DNA of 64,000 nt from an uncultured Fibrobacter sp. GTDB taxonomy: Bacteria; Fibrobacterota; Fibrobacteria; Fibrobacterales; Fibrobacteraceae. This document shows, piece by piece, positions 26,001 to 33,544 of the stretch; position 1 is the first letter of the stretch, and every line of letters begins with the position of its first letter. The notes beneath the pieces are model-generated. The model did no database searches. It was given only the letters and a program-made list of their open reading frames with translations, and was not told where the DNA came from. Position numbers and translations under genes: made by a program. The stretch covers positions 29,608-93,607 of the forward strand of contig CAKUTF010000008.1 in NCBI GenBank assembly GCA_934691725.1, written 5' to 3'.

Positions 26001-26389
26001 CCCGGATTTCCGTTTACCAGAGGCTTGCCCGTGCTTTGAAGCGGGAAGACCTGGACGCCTTGCAAGCGGAACTCGTTGATCGTTTTGGACCAGTCCCGCC
26101 ACCGGCACAAAAGCTATTCCTCGTTTCGGAAGTCGCTCTGATTGCCGCGAAGTTTCGGATGCAGGGTGTCGAGATGCGCCGGGGAATGCTCGTCTTTTCC
26201 TTTGTGGAATTTCCGCCGCCCGATCCGCGGATGCTTGCGGGAATAGCCGCGGCATCGCCGTACGGGATGCGGTATGTGGGAAATTCTCCGCTGCAAGGAG
26301 TTGTGGAACTTGGGCGCGGCGTTTCCGACGAAGAGGCGGTGAAGGCAACTCTTGAACTTTTCCGGGCGTTTGCAAAGATGGAGTCTTAG
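23039..26389 (+). CDS. mfd: Transcription-repair coupling factor
   Basis: 1116 residues. It recognises RNA polymerase stalled at DNA lesions, removes it, and recruits UvrA. The N-terminal UvrB-homology region is about 1-330. The RNA-polymerase-interacting CarD-like domain starts near 446 (VGDYVVHEDHGVGRYRG). The translocase has Walker A GDVGFGKTE (~598) and DEEQ (~698), motif QMRGRVGRSD, and the C-terminal TRCF domain. ATG 23039 overlaps the endA stop by 4 bp; a start 7 codons upstream is possible but less likely. It appears complete. Confidence 0.96.
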   Translation: MKTIDFSDFLSFSDLGRLSAFSKLGKGALHMEGLPDAASALVVADRFYKYPQSILVVTGDYRKGELWLQNLQSLCGEENVCFFPSLGIKPYDQKAPFDGVLEERLRFFKMSRRKSPFIAVCPLDSFLLRLSPVDALERKKLVFRNGGQVDPLSLRRTLGDMGFVEQPVVGTVGEFSVRGCIVDINMFMQKHPVRLEFFGDEIESIRSFDIFSQRSIEPLDSVEVYPRGEFVLSAEEKAKIPYGEEDGIWWRRPEFENLSASVFDYMPDASLVLDRESLLEESAGKLGRAHVNAYEKALSFNRKVSPPERIWWRFDDFRERISERPVLDLTDARMDSPDWISVPLRLQSRGTVGTSALVKDIEAFDAQGGKVYLVAHSEGSAERLVHLLDGAPLAGVLIGELSEGFFADEENVAFLSESEIFSRGGKPKRKHSVSSSVSGALLIESLSVGDYVVHEDHGVGRYRGLVREKIGGGLVDCVLLDYAGGDRLKFPVSDLKKIERLPENGEGEPPELASLGSRTWEKLKERVKKRVVKIAKELVQLYAKRELVEGFAFPPDSRMQKEFEDSFEYDPTPDQLRATAEIKADMENSHPMDRLVCGDVGFGKTEVAMRAAFKCVYSKKQVAVLVPTTILAAQHYETFKERFAAFPVNIALVNRYRTAAEKKEIFKKVSEGKYDIVVGTHALLSEKNSFKDLGLLIIDEEQKFGVKQKEKLRELRLTVDTLSMSATPIPRSLHLSLTGVRDISLINTPPMNRLPVETKILSRDDAVLAEAIRDELSRGGQVFVVNDRVQSIGHLADDIEAMVPDARVAVAHGQMEDRDLERVMDAFLAREFDILVSTSIIESGLDVPNANTILIMNAHHFGISQLYQMRGRVGRSDVLAYAYLVIPKDGIVSAESRKRLQALEQFTDLGSGYQLAMRDLEIRGAGNLLGSEQHGFIAEVGFETYVRLVREAVEELRGGGENVSKIEPRVELPVDAFLPETYIADGLSRISVYQRLARALKREDLDALQAELVDRFGPVPPPAQKLFLVSEVALIAAKFRMQGVEMRRGMLVFSFVEFPPPDPRMLAGIAAASPYGMRYVGNSPLQGVVELGRGVSDEEAVKATLELFRAFAKMES

Positions 26390-26755
26390 CGGGGAGAACG
26401 GGGCGCAGGATTTTCAGCGAACTGTTGCCAGGAGCCTATGGCTAGTGGTTAGTTGACAGTCAAGAGAAATCAGGAGACAGGAATCAGTGGATAATTAGAA
26501 ATGAGCAATTAGGAGTGAGGAATTAACAGTTTAGCGAGCCGTTTTTAGAACTTAGAGCTTAGTGCCGAGTGCTTAGAGTTGCAGACATCTATGTTCTGTA
26601 TTCCAAAAGTTTAAACGTCCGTTTCCCGTATAGCGTGTCCCTCGTACCGTTTCTCAAAAGCTTAGACGTCCACTGACCACTGTCCACTGAACTTAAACGT
26701 CCGCTGACTAATCCCTGTTCCCTAGTCCCTGAATATGGACGTCCGCGGTTCTGGC
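26390..26755. repeat. Interspersed modular repeat, copy R3
   Basis: Mostly the reverse complement of R2. It carries the right arm of the inverted repeat (26453-26691), then GACTAATCCCTGTTCCCTAGTCCCTG and GGACGTCCGCGGTTC, which form the 3' end of the next minus-strand gene. No separate gene is seen in 26390-26707. Confidence 0.85.
26453..26691 (-). repeat. Right arm of the ~240-bp inverted repeat
   Basis: Reverse complement of 18415-18665 with about four substitutions and lacking 12 bp. The two arms enclose glyA, the tyrosine kinase, endA and mfd (about 7.8 kb). Confidence 0.88.
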
Positions 26756-27199
26756 CTTTCGCTCCGGATTTCCAGAATTTTCGGTTAGCGGCGGATACTC
26801 AGGAAGCGTCCGGACTTGCCGGTAGGAATTGCTTTTAATGTCTAGCGCCAGAAAAATACTCGACCTTCCAAGGGAAAGCATGATGAACTTTGGCGAGATG
26901 ACTTTCAGGTATTTGTTCACCTGGGCCTGCAGCGCAGCCGGGGAATCCACACCCGGACGCTTGCATTCGACGAGCAGCCACGGTTTTTTGACGCTGTTGC
27001 CTTCGCGGAAATCGTGAACCAGAACATCGACCCGATCCGAATTTCTCGGCTCGACATTTTTCAGGGCGAATTCCGTTTCGACGAGATGCAGGGGGACGGA
27101 AAGGGTCTCGATGAGCCATTGGACGACGCGTTGCCGCACCGCTTCTTCCGGCGTCAGGGAGACAAACTTTTTCCGCGAAGGATCAAAGACGCTTGCCAT
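26708..27199 (-). CDS. HsdR N-terminal-like restriction-type nuclease protein
   Basis: 163 residues resembling the stand-alone type I restriction R-protein N-terminal family (HSDR_N). It has a PD-(D/E)xK-like core: D of RVDVLVHD followed by LLVECKRPG with E and K two residues apart. SLTPEEAVRQRVVQWL is also typical. It starts immediately after the alr stop (TAG then ATG), so it is likely co-transcribed with alr. The last ~14 residues (RTADVHIQGLGNRD) and the stop are encoded by interspersed repeat R3, so the natural C terminus was replaced or extended. The function of such proteins is not established. Confidence 0.75.
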   Translation of the reverse strand: MASVFDPSRKKFVSLTPEEAVRQRVVQWLIETLSVPLHLVETEFALKNVEPRNSDRVDVLVHDFREGNSVKKPWLLVECKRPGVDSPAALQAQVNKYLKVISPKFIMLSLGRSSIFLALDIKSNSYRQVRTLPEYPPLTENSGNPERKARTADVHIQGLGNRD

Positions 27200-28465
27200 C
27201 TATCGAGGCTGCGACTGGTTTATGCGTAACGGATACTGGGAAAACGGGGGAATGTGAAACTCTTCCTTGAGGTCGTCCCAGCGGATCAGCCGGTTTTTCC
27301 AGATGTATTTGCGGTAAAGGCGTCGCGCTACACGACTCGTGATTTCGTAGGGAATCGTGTGGTGCGCCTCGGCGACGGACTCCATGGAAATGCGCGGGTC
27401 TGCGCCTCCATCGACGACTTCGACCGTTTCCCCGATTTGGACGTCCGGGATACGGCTCACGTCGACCATCGTCGCATCCATGCACACGCGTCCGAGAATC
27501 GGGCAGAGCTGGTTCCGGATGAGGACGTAACCGTTGTTGTATTCGCCGCGAAGATACCCGTCTCCGTATCCGATAGCAATCGTCGCCACCTTTGTCGGTT
27601 GCTGGGCGACCCAGTATTGTCCGTAGGAAACCGCTTCTCCCGTGGGCACTTCGTGAATCGTACGGATGGTGGATTTAATCGTCATCACAGGCTTCAGTTC
27701 CGGGTATTCAAAACCTTCGGGTGGCGTTGCGCCCATCGGATTGTAGCCGTAGAGGACCAGTCCCGGGCGTACCATGTCGAAATGGCTTTCGGGATGCCTG
27801 AGCGTTCCCGCGGAGCTCGAACAGTGGCAGATTTTCGGGCGGATGCCTTCGTTGGCGAGAAGCTCCACCAGGTTGGAAAAACGGTCGATTTGACGCTGCG
27901 TACTTGCGTTGGATGCCCGGTCGAGCATATCCGCTGTCGCCAAGTGCGTGAACATTCCTTCGACATCAAGGTGCTTCAGGGAGAGAATCTGGCGGATCGA
28001 TTCGAAATCGTCAAAGCGGACTCCGTAGCGGTGCATTCCCGTGTTGATGGCGAGATGCGCCTTTGCGGAAAGCCCGTTTTCTTCCAGGAACCTGTCAAAG
28101 GCTACGGCGGTTTTTACGTCCGAAAGAGCTGAAGTCAGCCCGAATTCCACGAGGTAGGGAAAATCCGCCGGGATGCAGGGACCGAGAACGAGAATGTCCA
28201 GATCCATTCCGTATTGCCGCAAAAGCATCCCTTCCGAAAGGTGCGCCACGCCTAAAAAATCCGCCCCGCTGTACTTGGCGGCGAACGAGCAGGCTAGTGA
28301 TCCGTGTCCGTAGCTGTCGGCCTTGACCGGCAGGAGAATCTTTGTATGCTTGGGAATGGACTTGCGGACAAACTGGATATTGCTCGCGAGAGCGTCCAGG
28401 TTGATTTCTATCCAGTTCGGGCGCGTAATGTTCTTTAAATCGGGAGGGAGAGAAAGCAAATTCAT
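27200..28465 (-). CDS. alr: Alanine racemase
   Basis: 421 residues (family ~360-380, so slightly long). A PLP enzyme making D-alanine for peptidoglycan. The PLP lysine is K48 in LPVKADSYGHG, close to the usual VKANAYGHG. Also visible are NTGMHRYGV, HCSSSAGTL, MVRPGLVLYGYNP, and the catalytic-tyrosine region VATIAIGYGDGY. The promoter -10 TATATT sits 6 nt before the ATG. Confidence 0.95.
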   Translation of the reverse strand: MNLLSLPPDLKNITRPNWIEINLDALASNIQFVRKSIPKHTKILLPVKADSYGHGSLACSFAAKYSGADFLGVAHLSEGMLLRQYGMDLDILVLGPCIPADFPYLVEFGLTSALSDVKTAVAFDRFLEENGLSAKAHLAINTGMHRYGVRFDDFESIRQILSLKHLDVEGMFTHLATADMLDRASNASTQRQIDRFSNLVELLANEGIRPKICHCSSSAGTLRHPESHFDMVRPGLVLYGYNPMGATPPEGFEYPELKPVMTIKSTIRTIHEVPTGEAVSYGQYWVAQQPTKVATIAIGYGDGYLRGEYNNGYVLIRNQLCPILGRVCMDATMVDVSRIPDVQIGETVEVVDGGADPRISMESVAEAHHTIPYEITSRVARRLYRKYIWKNRLIRWDDLKEEFHIPPFSQYPLRINQSQPR

Positions 28466-28477
28466 AGTGAAAATATA
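28466..28477 (-). promoter_or_regulatory. alr -10 box directly before the start codon
   Basis: TATATT (28477-28472, minus strand), then TTCACT, then ATG 28465. No ribosome site. Leaderless start predicted. Confidence 0.6.
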
Positions 28478-28479
28478 GA

Positions 28480-28985
28480 TTAAACTTGTCTAAGTTCAGT
28501 GGACAGTGGGCAGTGCGCAATGGTCAGAACTGCGAACAATTAAGTTCAGGGATTAGGGATGAGGGAACAGGGATTAGTCCGCGGACGTCTAAGGGAATGA
28601 GAAATTAGGAATGAGTAATGAGGAATTGGTTGGCAAACGTCTAGGCTTTTTAAAATGTCATTCTCCGGCTTGACCGGGGAATCCCTTTTAAGGAATGGGA
28701 TTTGACAGGTTAGCGAGCTTGCCGAGATATTCAGAACTTAGTTGAGAGAGCTTAGAGCTTAGAAATAGTGGGCAGTGTTCAGTGGTCAGTAATCAGAACT
28801 GTGGACGTTAAACTTCCGAGATTCAAAAATATAGACGTCTGCAAAGCTAAGCACTCAGTTCTAAGTTCTGAACACGCTAGATAGTCAACTTCTCATTGCT
28901 AATTGCTAACTACACACTAATCACTGATTCCTGTTCCATGACTCATTTCTAATTCCTATTCAAAGCAAATCCTGACAAAGCAAAG
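28480..28985. repeat. Interspersed modular repeat, copy R4 (~500 bp without a gene)
   Basis: Modules: TTCAGTGGACAGTGGGCAGTG, AGGGATTAGGGATGAGGGAAC, GCGGACGTCTAAG, AATTAGGAATGAGTAATGAG, the GTCATTC block (28657-28730), GAACTTAGTTGAGAGAGC, and late TCTCATTGCTAATTGCTAAC. About 150 bp around 28600-28730 nearly equal R1 in the same orientation. Confidence 0.85.
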
Positions 28986-29015
28986 AAATACGCTTTGGAT
29001 AGCCGTCTAAAAACT

Positions 29016-29061
29016 TATATTCTAGATGATGCTAAACAACTCCCGAAATTACGCAAAAGGA
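29016..29061 (+). promoter_or_regulatory. Promoter -10 and ribosome site of the FISUMP lipoprotein gene
   Basis: TATATT (29016-29021), then a ~40-nt leader ending in AAAAGGAG (about 29054-29061), 8 nt before ATG 29070. Confidence 0.5.
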
Positions 29062-29069
29062 GAACCGCG

Positions 29070-30245
29070 ATGAGAACGTTTAAACTTTTCACGCTTGTCG
29101 TTTTGACCGCGATGCATCTTGTCGCCTGCGGTGACGATGTGACAAAAGTAACCAACATGACGCAGGAATCCTTCGGTCTTGAAATCGTTTCGTCTGCGGA
29201 TTCGCTCGGAAAATGCACGGTGGAACGCTCGGGCGAGATGAAGTTCGTTTCAACGGAAAATGCTGCATTTGTCTGTACGGATTCCGCTTGGCAAAATGTT
29301 TCGGCTGCGGGTAGGGATGGCGCAGATGGAGCAAACGGCAAGGATGGAAAAGACGGCGCATCCTGTGTTGCGGAACCGCTCGAAGATTCTTCGGGTCTCA
29401 AGGTCGTCTGCGGCGAGGATTCTGTCGGGCTTGTGTTAAACGGCTCTGACGGAAAAGACGGAACGGATGGAAAAGCCGGAGAAAAAGGTTCTGACGGAAA
29501 TGGCTGCACGCTTTCGGACTATGGCGACGGAACGGTTTTGCAGATTTGCGGAAAAGACTCGGTTCTCTTTTACAAGGCGCGCTGTGGAACCCGCGCCTAC
29601 AACCCGGACTCGAACTTTTGTTTCGGGGATTCCGTCGTCTCGCTCTGCGGCGGAAAGTCCTACGACATTTCAAGGGAATTTTGCGACTTTCGTGACGGTC
29701 GCATTTACAAGTTCACGGTTATCGGTTCGCAGACCTGGATGGCGGAAAATGCGGGATTTGAGAACGGCTTGAGGAATAATACTTGTCTGGATAACCTCGA
29801 TAGCTGCACGAAATTTGGCAGGCTTTATACAAGGCTCAATGCGGAAAATGCTTGTCCCGAAGGGTGGCACTTGCCTACCGAGGCGGAATGGGATATTTTG
29901 ATAAATTATGTCGATAAACGCAATGGCGACGATAACGTCGGAACGAGCCTTAAATCGCGAACCGATTGGGAAAATGGCGAAAACGGCCTGGATGAATTCG
30001 GGTTTAATGCGCTTCCCGCTGGACATGCTGCGATTAAATCTTCGAAATCTTACTCGATTGTCGATATTGGAAAATCGGCCGACTTTTGGACAGCTAGTCG
30101 TTATTGCGATGATGCAGGCGGTGGAATAAGCTTTTGTATTGGCGATCTTTTCGTGTCGTTGCTTGCAGACAATTCTTCGCTGCTCAAAAAAAGGGAACCG
30201 GAGTTGTCGGGCGCCCTCTATTCCGTCCGCTGCGTCAAGGACTGA
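29070..30245 (+). CDS. FISUMP-domain lipoprotein with collagen-like segments
   Basis: 391 residues. The lipobox HLVAC gives an N-terminal lipidated Cys (about residue 20). Two collagen-like Gly-X-Y stretches follow: six triplets starting GRDGADGANGKDG and seven starting GSDGKDGTDGKAG. The C-terminal half is the Fibrobacter major paralogous (FISUMP) domain: DGRIYKFTVIGSQTWMAEN, GRLYTRLNAENACPEGWHLP, FGFNALPAGH, ADFWTASRY and final SVRCVKD. Its function is unknown; members are abundant surface proteins in Fibrobacter. The start was chosen for AAAGGAG spacing and the signal sequence. A terminator follows. Confidence 0.85.
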   Translation: MRTFKLFTLVVLTAMHLVACGDDVTKVTNMTQESFGLEIVSSADSLGKCTVERSGEMKFVSTENAAFVCTDSAWQNVSAAGRDGADGANGKDGKDGASCVAEPLEDSSGLKVVCGEDSVGLVLNGSDGKDGTDGKAGEKGSDGNGCTLSDYGDGTVLQICGKDSVLFYKARCGTRAYNPDSNFCFGDSVVSLCGGKSYDISREFCDFRDGRIYKFTVIGSQTWMAENAGFENGLRNNTCLDNLDSCTKFGRLYTRLNAENACPEGWHLPTEAEWDILINYVDKRNGDDNVGTSLKSRTDWENGENGLDEFGFNALPAGHAAIKSSKSYSIVDIGKSADFWTASRYCDDAGGGISFCIGDLFVSLLADNSSLLKKREPELSGALYSVRCVKD

Positions 30246-30258
30246 TGGTTTAAAAATG

Positions 30259-30296
30259 AAAATTCCCGAAAGCCGAGCTTCCGGGGAATTTTTTTA
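30259..30296. terminator. Bidirectional terminator between FISUMP gene and leuB
   Basis: AAAATTCCCGAAAGC (30259-30273) pairs with GCTTCCGGGGAATTTT (30277-30292) with one bulge and one mismatch, followed by a T run. Confidence 0.75.
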
Positions 30297-30317
30297 TGGC
30301 GAAAAATTTCTCGCTAA

Positions 30318-31403
30318 TTACCGCAAAAACGAAAGGACCGCGTCGCCCATGCCGGTCGTGCCGACCTTGGTGTCGCCTTCCTTCCAGATTTCGCCGGTGC
30401 GGAATCCCGCGCTGATCGTCTTTTCGACAGCGGATTCGATAGCTTTCGCCGCTTCCTCTTCCTTGAAGGAATAGCGGAGCATCAACGCGACGGAAAGAAT
30501 CTGGGCGAGCGGGTTTGCGATGCCCTTGCCCGCGATATCCGGAGCGGATCCGCCGGCGGGTTCGTAAAGTCCGAACGAGCCTTCCGCGATGGATGCCGAC
30601 GGGAGAAGCCCCATGGAACCGGTGAGCATCGCGCATTCGTCGGTGAGAATGTCGCCGAAGAGGTTCGGGCAGAGAAGAACATCGAACTCGCGCGGACGGC
30701 GGAGGAGCTGCATCGCGGCGTTATCCACGTAAAGATGTTCTAGTTCGACGTCCGGGAATTCCTTTGCGATTTCCTTGACGATTTCGCGCCAGAAGACACT
30801 CGTCGTGAGAACGTTCGCCTTGTCTATGCTCGCCACTTTCTTCTTGCGGAGGCGGGCCGCTTCGAACGCGAAGCGCGCGATGCGTTCCACTTCGTAGCGG
30901 CTATACTTCATCGTGTCGAAGCCGATTTCGTCCTTGCCCGATCCTTCGCGACCCTTGGGCTGTCCAAAATAGACGTCGCCCGTGAGTTCGCGGACTGTCA
31001 GGATGTTGAAACCGTCGCCGACGATGTCTGCGCGGAGCGGGCATGCCGGTGCGAGTTCCTTGTACACGCGCGCCGGGCGGAGGTTGCAGAAAAGCTTGAA
31101 GTGCTTGCGGAGCGGGAGCAGGGCGCCGCGTTCCGGCTGGAGGTTCGGCGGCAGGGATTCCCACTTGGGGCCTCCGACCGACCCGAAGAGAATCGCATCG
31201 GCAGCTTCGCCCGTCTTGAGCGTGCTTTCCGGCAGCGGGTTCTGGAAATGGTCGTAAGCGATTCCGCCTACGTCCGCCCATTCCTTTTCGGTCGAGAATC
31301 CGAACTTTTCCGCCGCGGCGTCGAGAACGCGCACGGCTTCTTTCATGACTTCCGGCCCGATTCCGTCGCCCGGGAGAACGGCAATCTTGTAATTCTTGCT
31401 CAT
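30318..31403 (-). CDS. leuB: 3-isopropylmalate dehydrogenase
   Basis: 361 residues. Oxidative decarboxylation of 3-isopropylmalate in leucine synthesis, NAD dependent. Seen: LPGDGIGPEVMKEA, the family-specific GSVGGPKWE, RELTGDVYFGQPKGR, the Lys/Asp region ASIDKANVL, LLCPNLFGDILTDE, and GSAPDIAGKGIANP. No other leu genes are adjacent. A -10 TATCTT at 31437-31432 leaves a ~26-nt leader with a GAGG ribosome site. Confidence 0.96.
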   Translation of the reverse strand: MSKNYKIAVLPGDGIGPEVMKEAVRVLDAAAEKFGFSTEKEWADVGGIAYDHFQNPLPESTLKTGEAADAILFGSVGGPKWESLPPNLQPERGALLPLRKHFKLFCNLRPARVYKELAPACPLRADIVGDGFNILTVRELTGDVYFGQPKGREGSGKDEIGFDTMKYSRYEVERIARFAFEAARLRKKKVASIDKANVLTTSVFWREIVKEIAKEFPDVELEHLYVDNAAMQLLRRPREFDVLLCPNLFGDILTDECAMLTGSMGLLPSASIAEGSFGLYEPAGGSAPDIAGKGIANPLAQILSVALMLRYSFKEEEAAKAIESAVEKTISAGFRTGEIWKEGDTKVGTTGMGDAVLSFLR

Positions 31404-31431
31404 AGAAAACCTCGATTTTTGAAGCGAAGCA

Positions 31432-31437
31432 AAGATA
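31432..31437 (-). promoter_or_regulatory. leuB -10 box
   Basis: TATCTT followed by TG (TATCTTTG). The leader to ATG 31403 carries CGAGG, so leuB is not predicted to be leaderless. Confidence 0.5.
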
Positions 31438-31515
31438 GAAAAACGCTCCGGGGTTGGTGACGGAAAGCGGCTCTTTTTCCGCGGAACGCTTTTTGAAAAA
31501 TGTTTTCATCGTGCC

Positions 31516-31542
31516 TTGACGGAGCTTTTTTTTTCTTACATT
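31516..31542 (+). promoter_or_regulatory. Promoter of the small membrane-protein genes
   Basis: TTGACG (31516-31521), 15-nt spacer, TACATT (31537-31542). An AAAAGGA ribosome site precedes ATG 31570. Confidence 0.5.
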
Positions 31543-31569
31543 GTTTTGAAACTCAGAAAAGGATCATTT

Positions 31570-32052
31570 ATGGAAAAAATTCCGGATGAATTTTGTGTCT
31601 TAGAAACAATCGTTTTCAATCCGCCCCAAACGATGTATGTTTGGCTTGATCCTGACAAGAAGTTTCTTGAAAAAGTCTGCGTCTATGATCCTCGGATTCC
31701 CGGTTATCCTGTCGTTACCTCGTCCGGTTTGTGCTTTGCCCATTGTTCGTTTTCTAAAGATTCTCAAGGAGCCTCAAATAATGAAAGCACGGAGAAATCG
31801 AAAACCGATTTTTTTGAAAGACTTTGGGAAAAACTTTGGGATAATGCTTCTAAGTTAGCTCTGAAAATATGGAGGTTGTATTTCGGGGGAAAGTTTGAAT
31901 TTTTGGCGCAGGGCCCCATTCTCGTTTTATCCCTGTTTTTTTGTGCTATTTTTGTGTCGATTATTTTTTCCGGTACGCTTTTTACTTTAATGTTTTTGAT
32001 TGATCTCGTTTCCAAATTATTCTCCGTTGTTCGCTTTCCGTTGTTCTCTTAA
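31570..32052 (+). CDS. Membrane protein of unknown function
   Basis: 160 residues. The soluble N-terminal ~100 residues have no motif that I recognise (VWLDPDKKFLEKVCVYDPRIPGYPV stands out as a compact beta-rich piece). The C-terminal third holds two membrane helices (about ILVLSLFFCAIFVSIIF and TLFTLMFLIDLVSKLF). The start is chosen for the AAAAGGA site about 8 nt upstream. The region is visibly more AT-rich than its neighbours, which hints at recent arrival. Two bases separate it from the next gene, so they form an operon. Confidence 0.55.
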   Translation: MEKIPDEFCVLETIVFNPPQTMYVWLDPDKKFLEKVCVYDPRIPGYPVVTSSGLCFAHCSFSKDSQGASNNESTEKSKTDFFERLWEKLWDNASKLALKIWRLYFGGKFEFLAQGPILVLSLFFCAIFVSIIFSGTLFTLMFLIDLVSKLFSVVRFPLFS

Positions 32053-32054
32053 AT

Positions 32055-32279
32055 ATGAAAGACAAAATTTTTGTAATAGGCGCGTTGTTTATTTATCCGA
32101 TTTCTTTCGTCATGTGGGTTCTTGGACACCTGCTTCGGGTTGTGCTTTGGGTTTTGGCTTTGTTGTTTTTTTACGTCATCGTTGCGGGTCCATTCGAGTA
32201 TTGTTTTGATTTTTGTCATGACTTGTCTTGGTGTATTCGTGACTTGTCTTGGTGGTTGAGAGTCCACTACACCCCGTAG
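32055..32279 (+). CDS. Small membrane protein of unknown function with heptad repeat tail
   Basis: 74 residues, hydrophobic for most of its length (about IFVIGALFIYPISFVMWVLG and VVLWVLALLFFYVIVAG). The tail contains a 15-bp direct repeat (TGACTTGTCTTGGTG at 32219-32233 and 32240-32254, period 21 bp) that makes two heptads, HDLSWCI and RDLSWWL. The gene overlaps the convergent tatD end by 13 bp. It is AT-rich like its neighbour. Confidence 0.5.
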   Translation: MKDKIFVIGALFIYPISFVMWVLGHLLRVVLWVLALLFFYVIVAGPFEYCFDFCHDLSWCIRDLSWWLRVHYTP

Positions 32280-33043
32280 CAATCCCGCGTATTCTTTCGG
32301 GCCGTTTCCATCAGGGTTTCGAACGGGACGCCTTTCAGTTGGGCGAGAACCTCTCCGATTTGCGGAATCATCCCGGCGTGGCTCGCCTTTCCGCGAAACG
32401 GAACCGGGGCTAAGTAGGGAGCGTCCGTTTCGAGCAGGAGCCTTTCGAGCGGAACCCGGGCGGCCGCTTCGCGAACGCTCTCCGCATTCTTGAACGTGAG
32501 AATCCCGGTAAAGCCGACATAGACGTTTGCGGAAAGCGAGAGGACGTTTTCGACAAAGTCCGCACTGGCCGTGCAGCTGTGCACATGGAGCGTCGCCCCG
32601 TCTAGATTTATCGAACGGAGAACGTCGAGCGAATCCGCTTCCGCATCCCGCAAGTGCAGGACAAACGTCTTGCGGAAAGGCTTCCCGATTTCGAGCTGTC
32701 GCGCGAAAACTTCCCGCTGCCTTTCGTGAGATGCGCCTTCGTAATGGTAATCGAACCCGATTTCCCCGATTCCCACCGTTTTCGGTTCGCTCCAAAGTTC
32801 CAGAAGTTTTTTTTCCGTCGTTTCGGAATAGTTTTCCGCATTGATCGGATGCACGCCGTAAGCCGCGTAAACCTGGGGAAACTCGTCGGAAAGCTTTTTC
32901 GTGTAGGCGAAAGTCGGTTCTTCGCACGCGACCTGGATCACCGCGTCCGGCTTCGGGTCTGCGGATTCCCACCAGTTCTTGAAATCGATGCCCGTCCGCT
33001 CTTCGAAAGAATCCATGTGGCAGTGCGAATCGACGAAGTTCAT
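32267..33043 (-). CDS. tatD: TatD-family metal-dependent deoxyribonuclease/hydrolase
   Basis: 258 residues. TIM-barrel amidohydrolase fold with the TatD metal ligands: N-terminal VDSHCHMD, GIGEIGFDYHYE, HLRDAEAD, and LLLETDAPYLAPVPFRGK. TatD proteins are 3'-5' DNA exonucleases or uncharacterised hydrolases. The start overlaps the greB stop (ATGA), so greB-tatD is an operon. Confidence 0.9.
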   Translation of the reverse strand: MNFVDSHCHMDSFEERTGIDFKNWWESADPKPDAVIQVACEEPTFAYTKKLSDEFPQVYAAYGVHPINAENYSETTEKKLLELWSEPKTVGIGEIGFDYHYEGASHERQREVFARQLEIGKPFRKTFVLHLRDAEADSLDVLRSINLDGATLHVHSCTASADFVENVLSLSANVYVGFTGILTFKNAESVREAAARVPLERLLLETDAPYLAPVPFRGKASHAGMIPQIGEVLAQLKGVPFETLMETARKNTRDCYGV

Positions 33044-33510
33044 TTGTACGCAATCTCGATGACGGAATATTCCACGACGCCGCGGGGAATGGTGATAGGA
33101 ACGGTATCGCCCTTCTTTTTCCCGATGAGAGCCGTCCCCACGGGAGAGTTTACGCTGATGCGGCCTTGGAGCGGATCGATTTCCTCGACACCGACGAGCG
33201 TGTAGATTCTCGTCTTCTTCGTCTTGGAATCCTCGAGGGTGACTGTCGCGCCAAAACGGATGGAACCGTCGGCGGGAGCTTCGGTGCTTACGACTCTGGC
33301 ATGGTCGAGAATCTTGTCGAGGGCGCGGAGCCTCCGGTCAATTTCCCGCAGACGCATCTTGCCGTAAGTGTAGGCGGCGTTTTCGGAGCGGTCTCCTTCG
33401 GCGGCAGCGGCGCCGACCTGGCGCTGCATTTCGGGACGTTCGACAAACTTGAGGCGCTTCCATTCCTCCATCAGCCTGTCGAATCCTTCTTGTGAAATCG
33501 GATTAGGCAT
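33040..33510 (-). CDS. greB: Transcription elongation factor GreB
   Basis: 156 residues (E. coli GreB 158). Rescues backtracked RNA polymerase by stimulating transcript cleavage. The coiled-coil tip has the acidic GDRSENAAY motif. RLREIDRRLRAL is the GreB-type (not GreA-type) pattern. The C-terminal FKBP-like domain ends in SPVGTALIGKKKGD. ATG 33510 is chosen because TATATT lies 7 nt upstream and it matches family length. Confidence 0.92.
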   Translation of the reverse strand: MPNPISQEGFDRLMEEWKRLKFVERPEMQRQVGAAAAEGDRSENAAYTYGKMRLREIDRRLRALDKILDHARVVSTEAPADGSIRFGATVTLEDSKTKKTRIYTLVGVEEIDPLQGRISVNSPVGTALIGKKKGDTVPITIPRGVVEYSVIEIAYK

Positions 33511-33544
33511 AATGCCCAATATAGAAATTTCTAACTTGGCTTTC
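33511..33544. promoter_or_regulatory. Compact divergent promoters of greB and the ABC exporter
   Basis: Minus strand: TATATT (33523-33518), 7 nt before the greB ATG. Plus strand: TAACTT (33532-33537), 7 nt before ATG 33545. Only 34 bp separate the two start codons and no ribosome site is present on either side. Confidence 0.5.
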
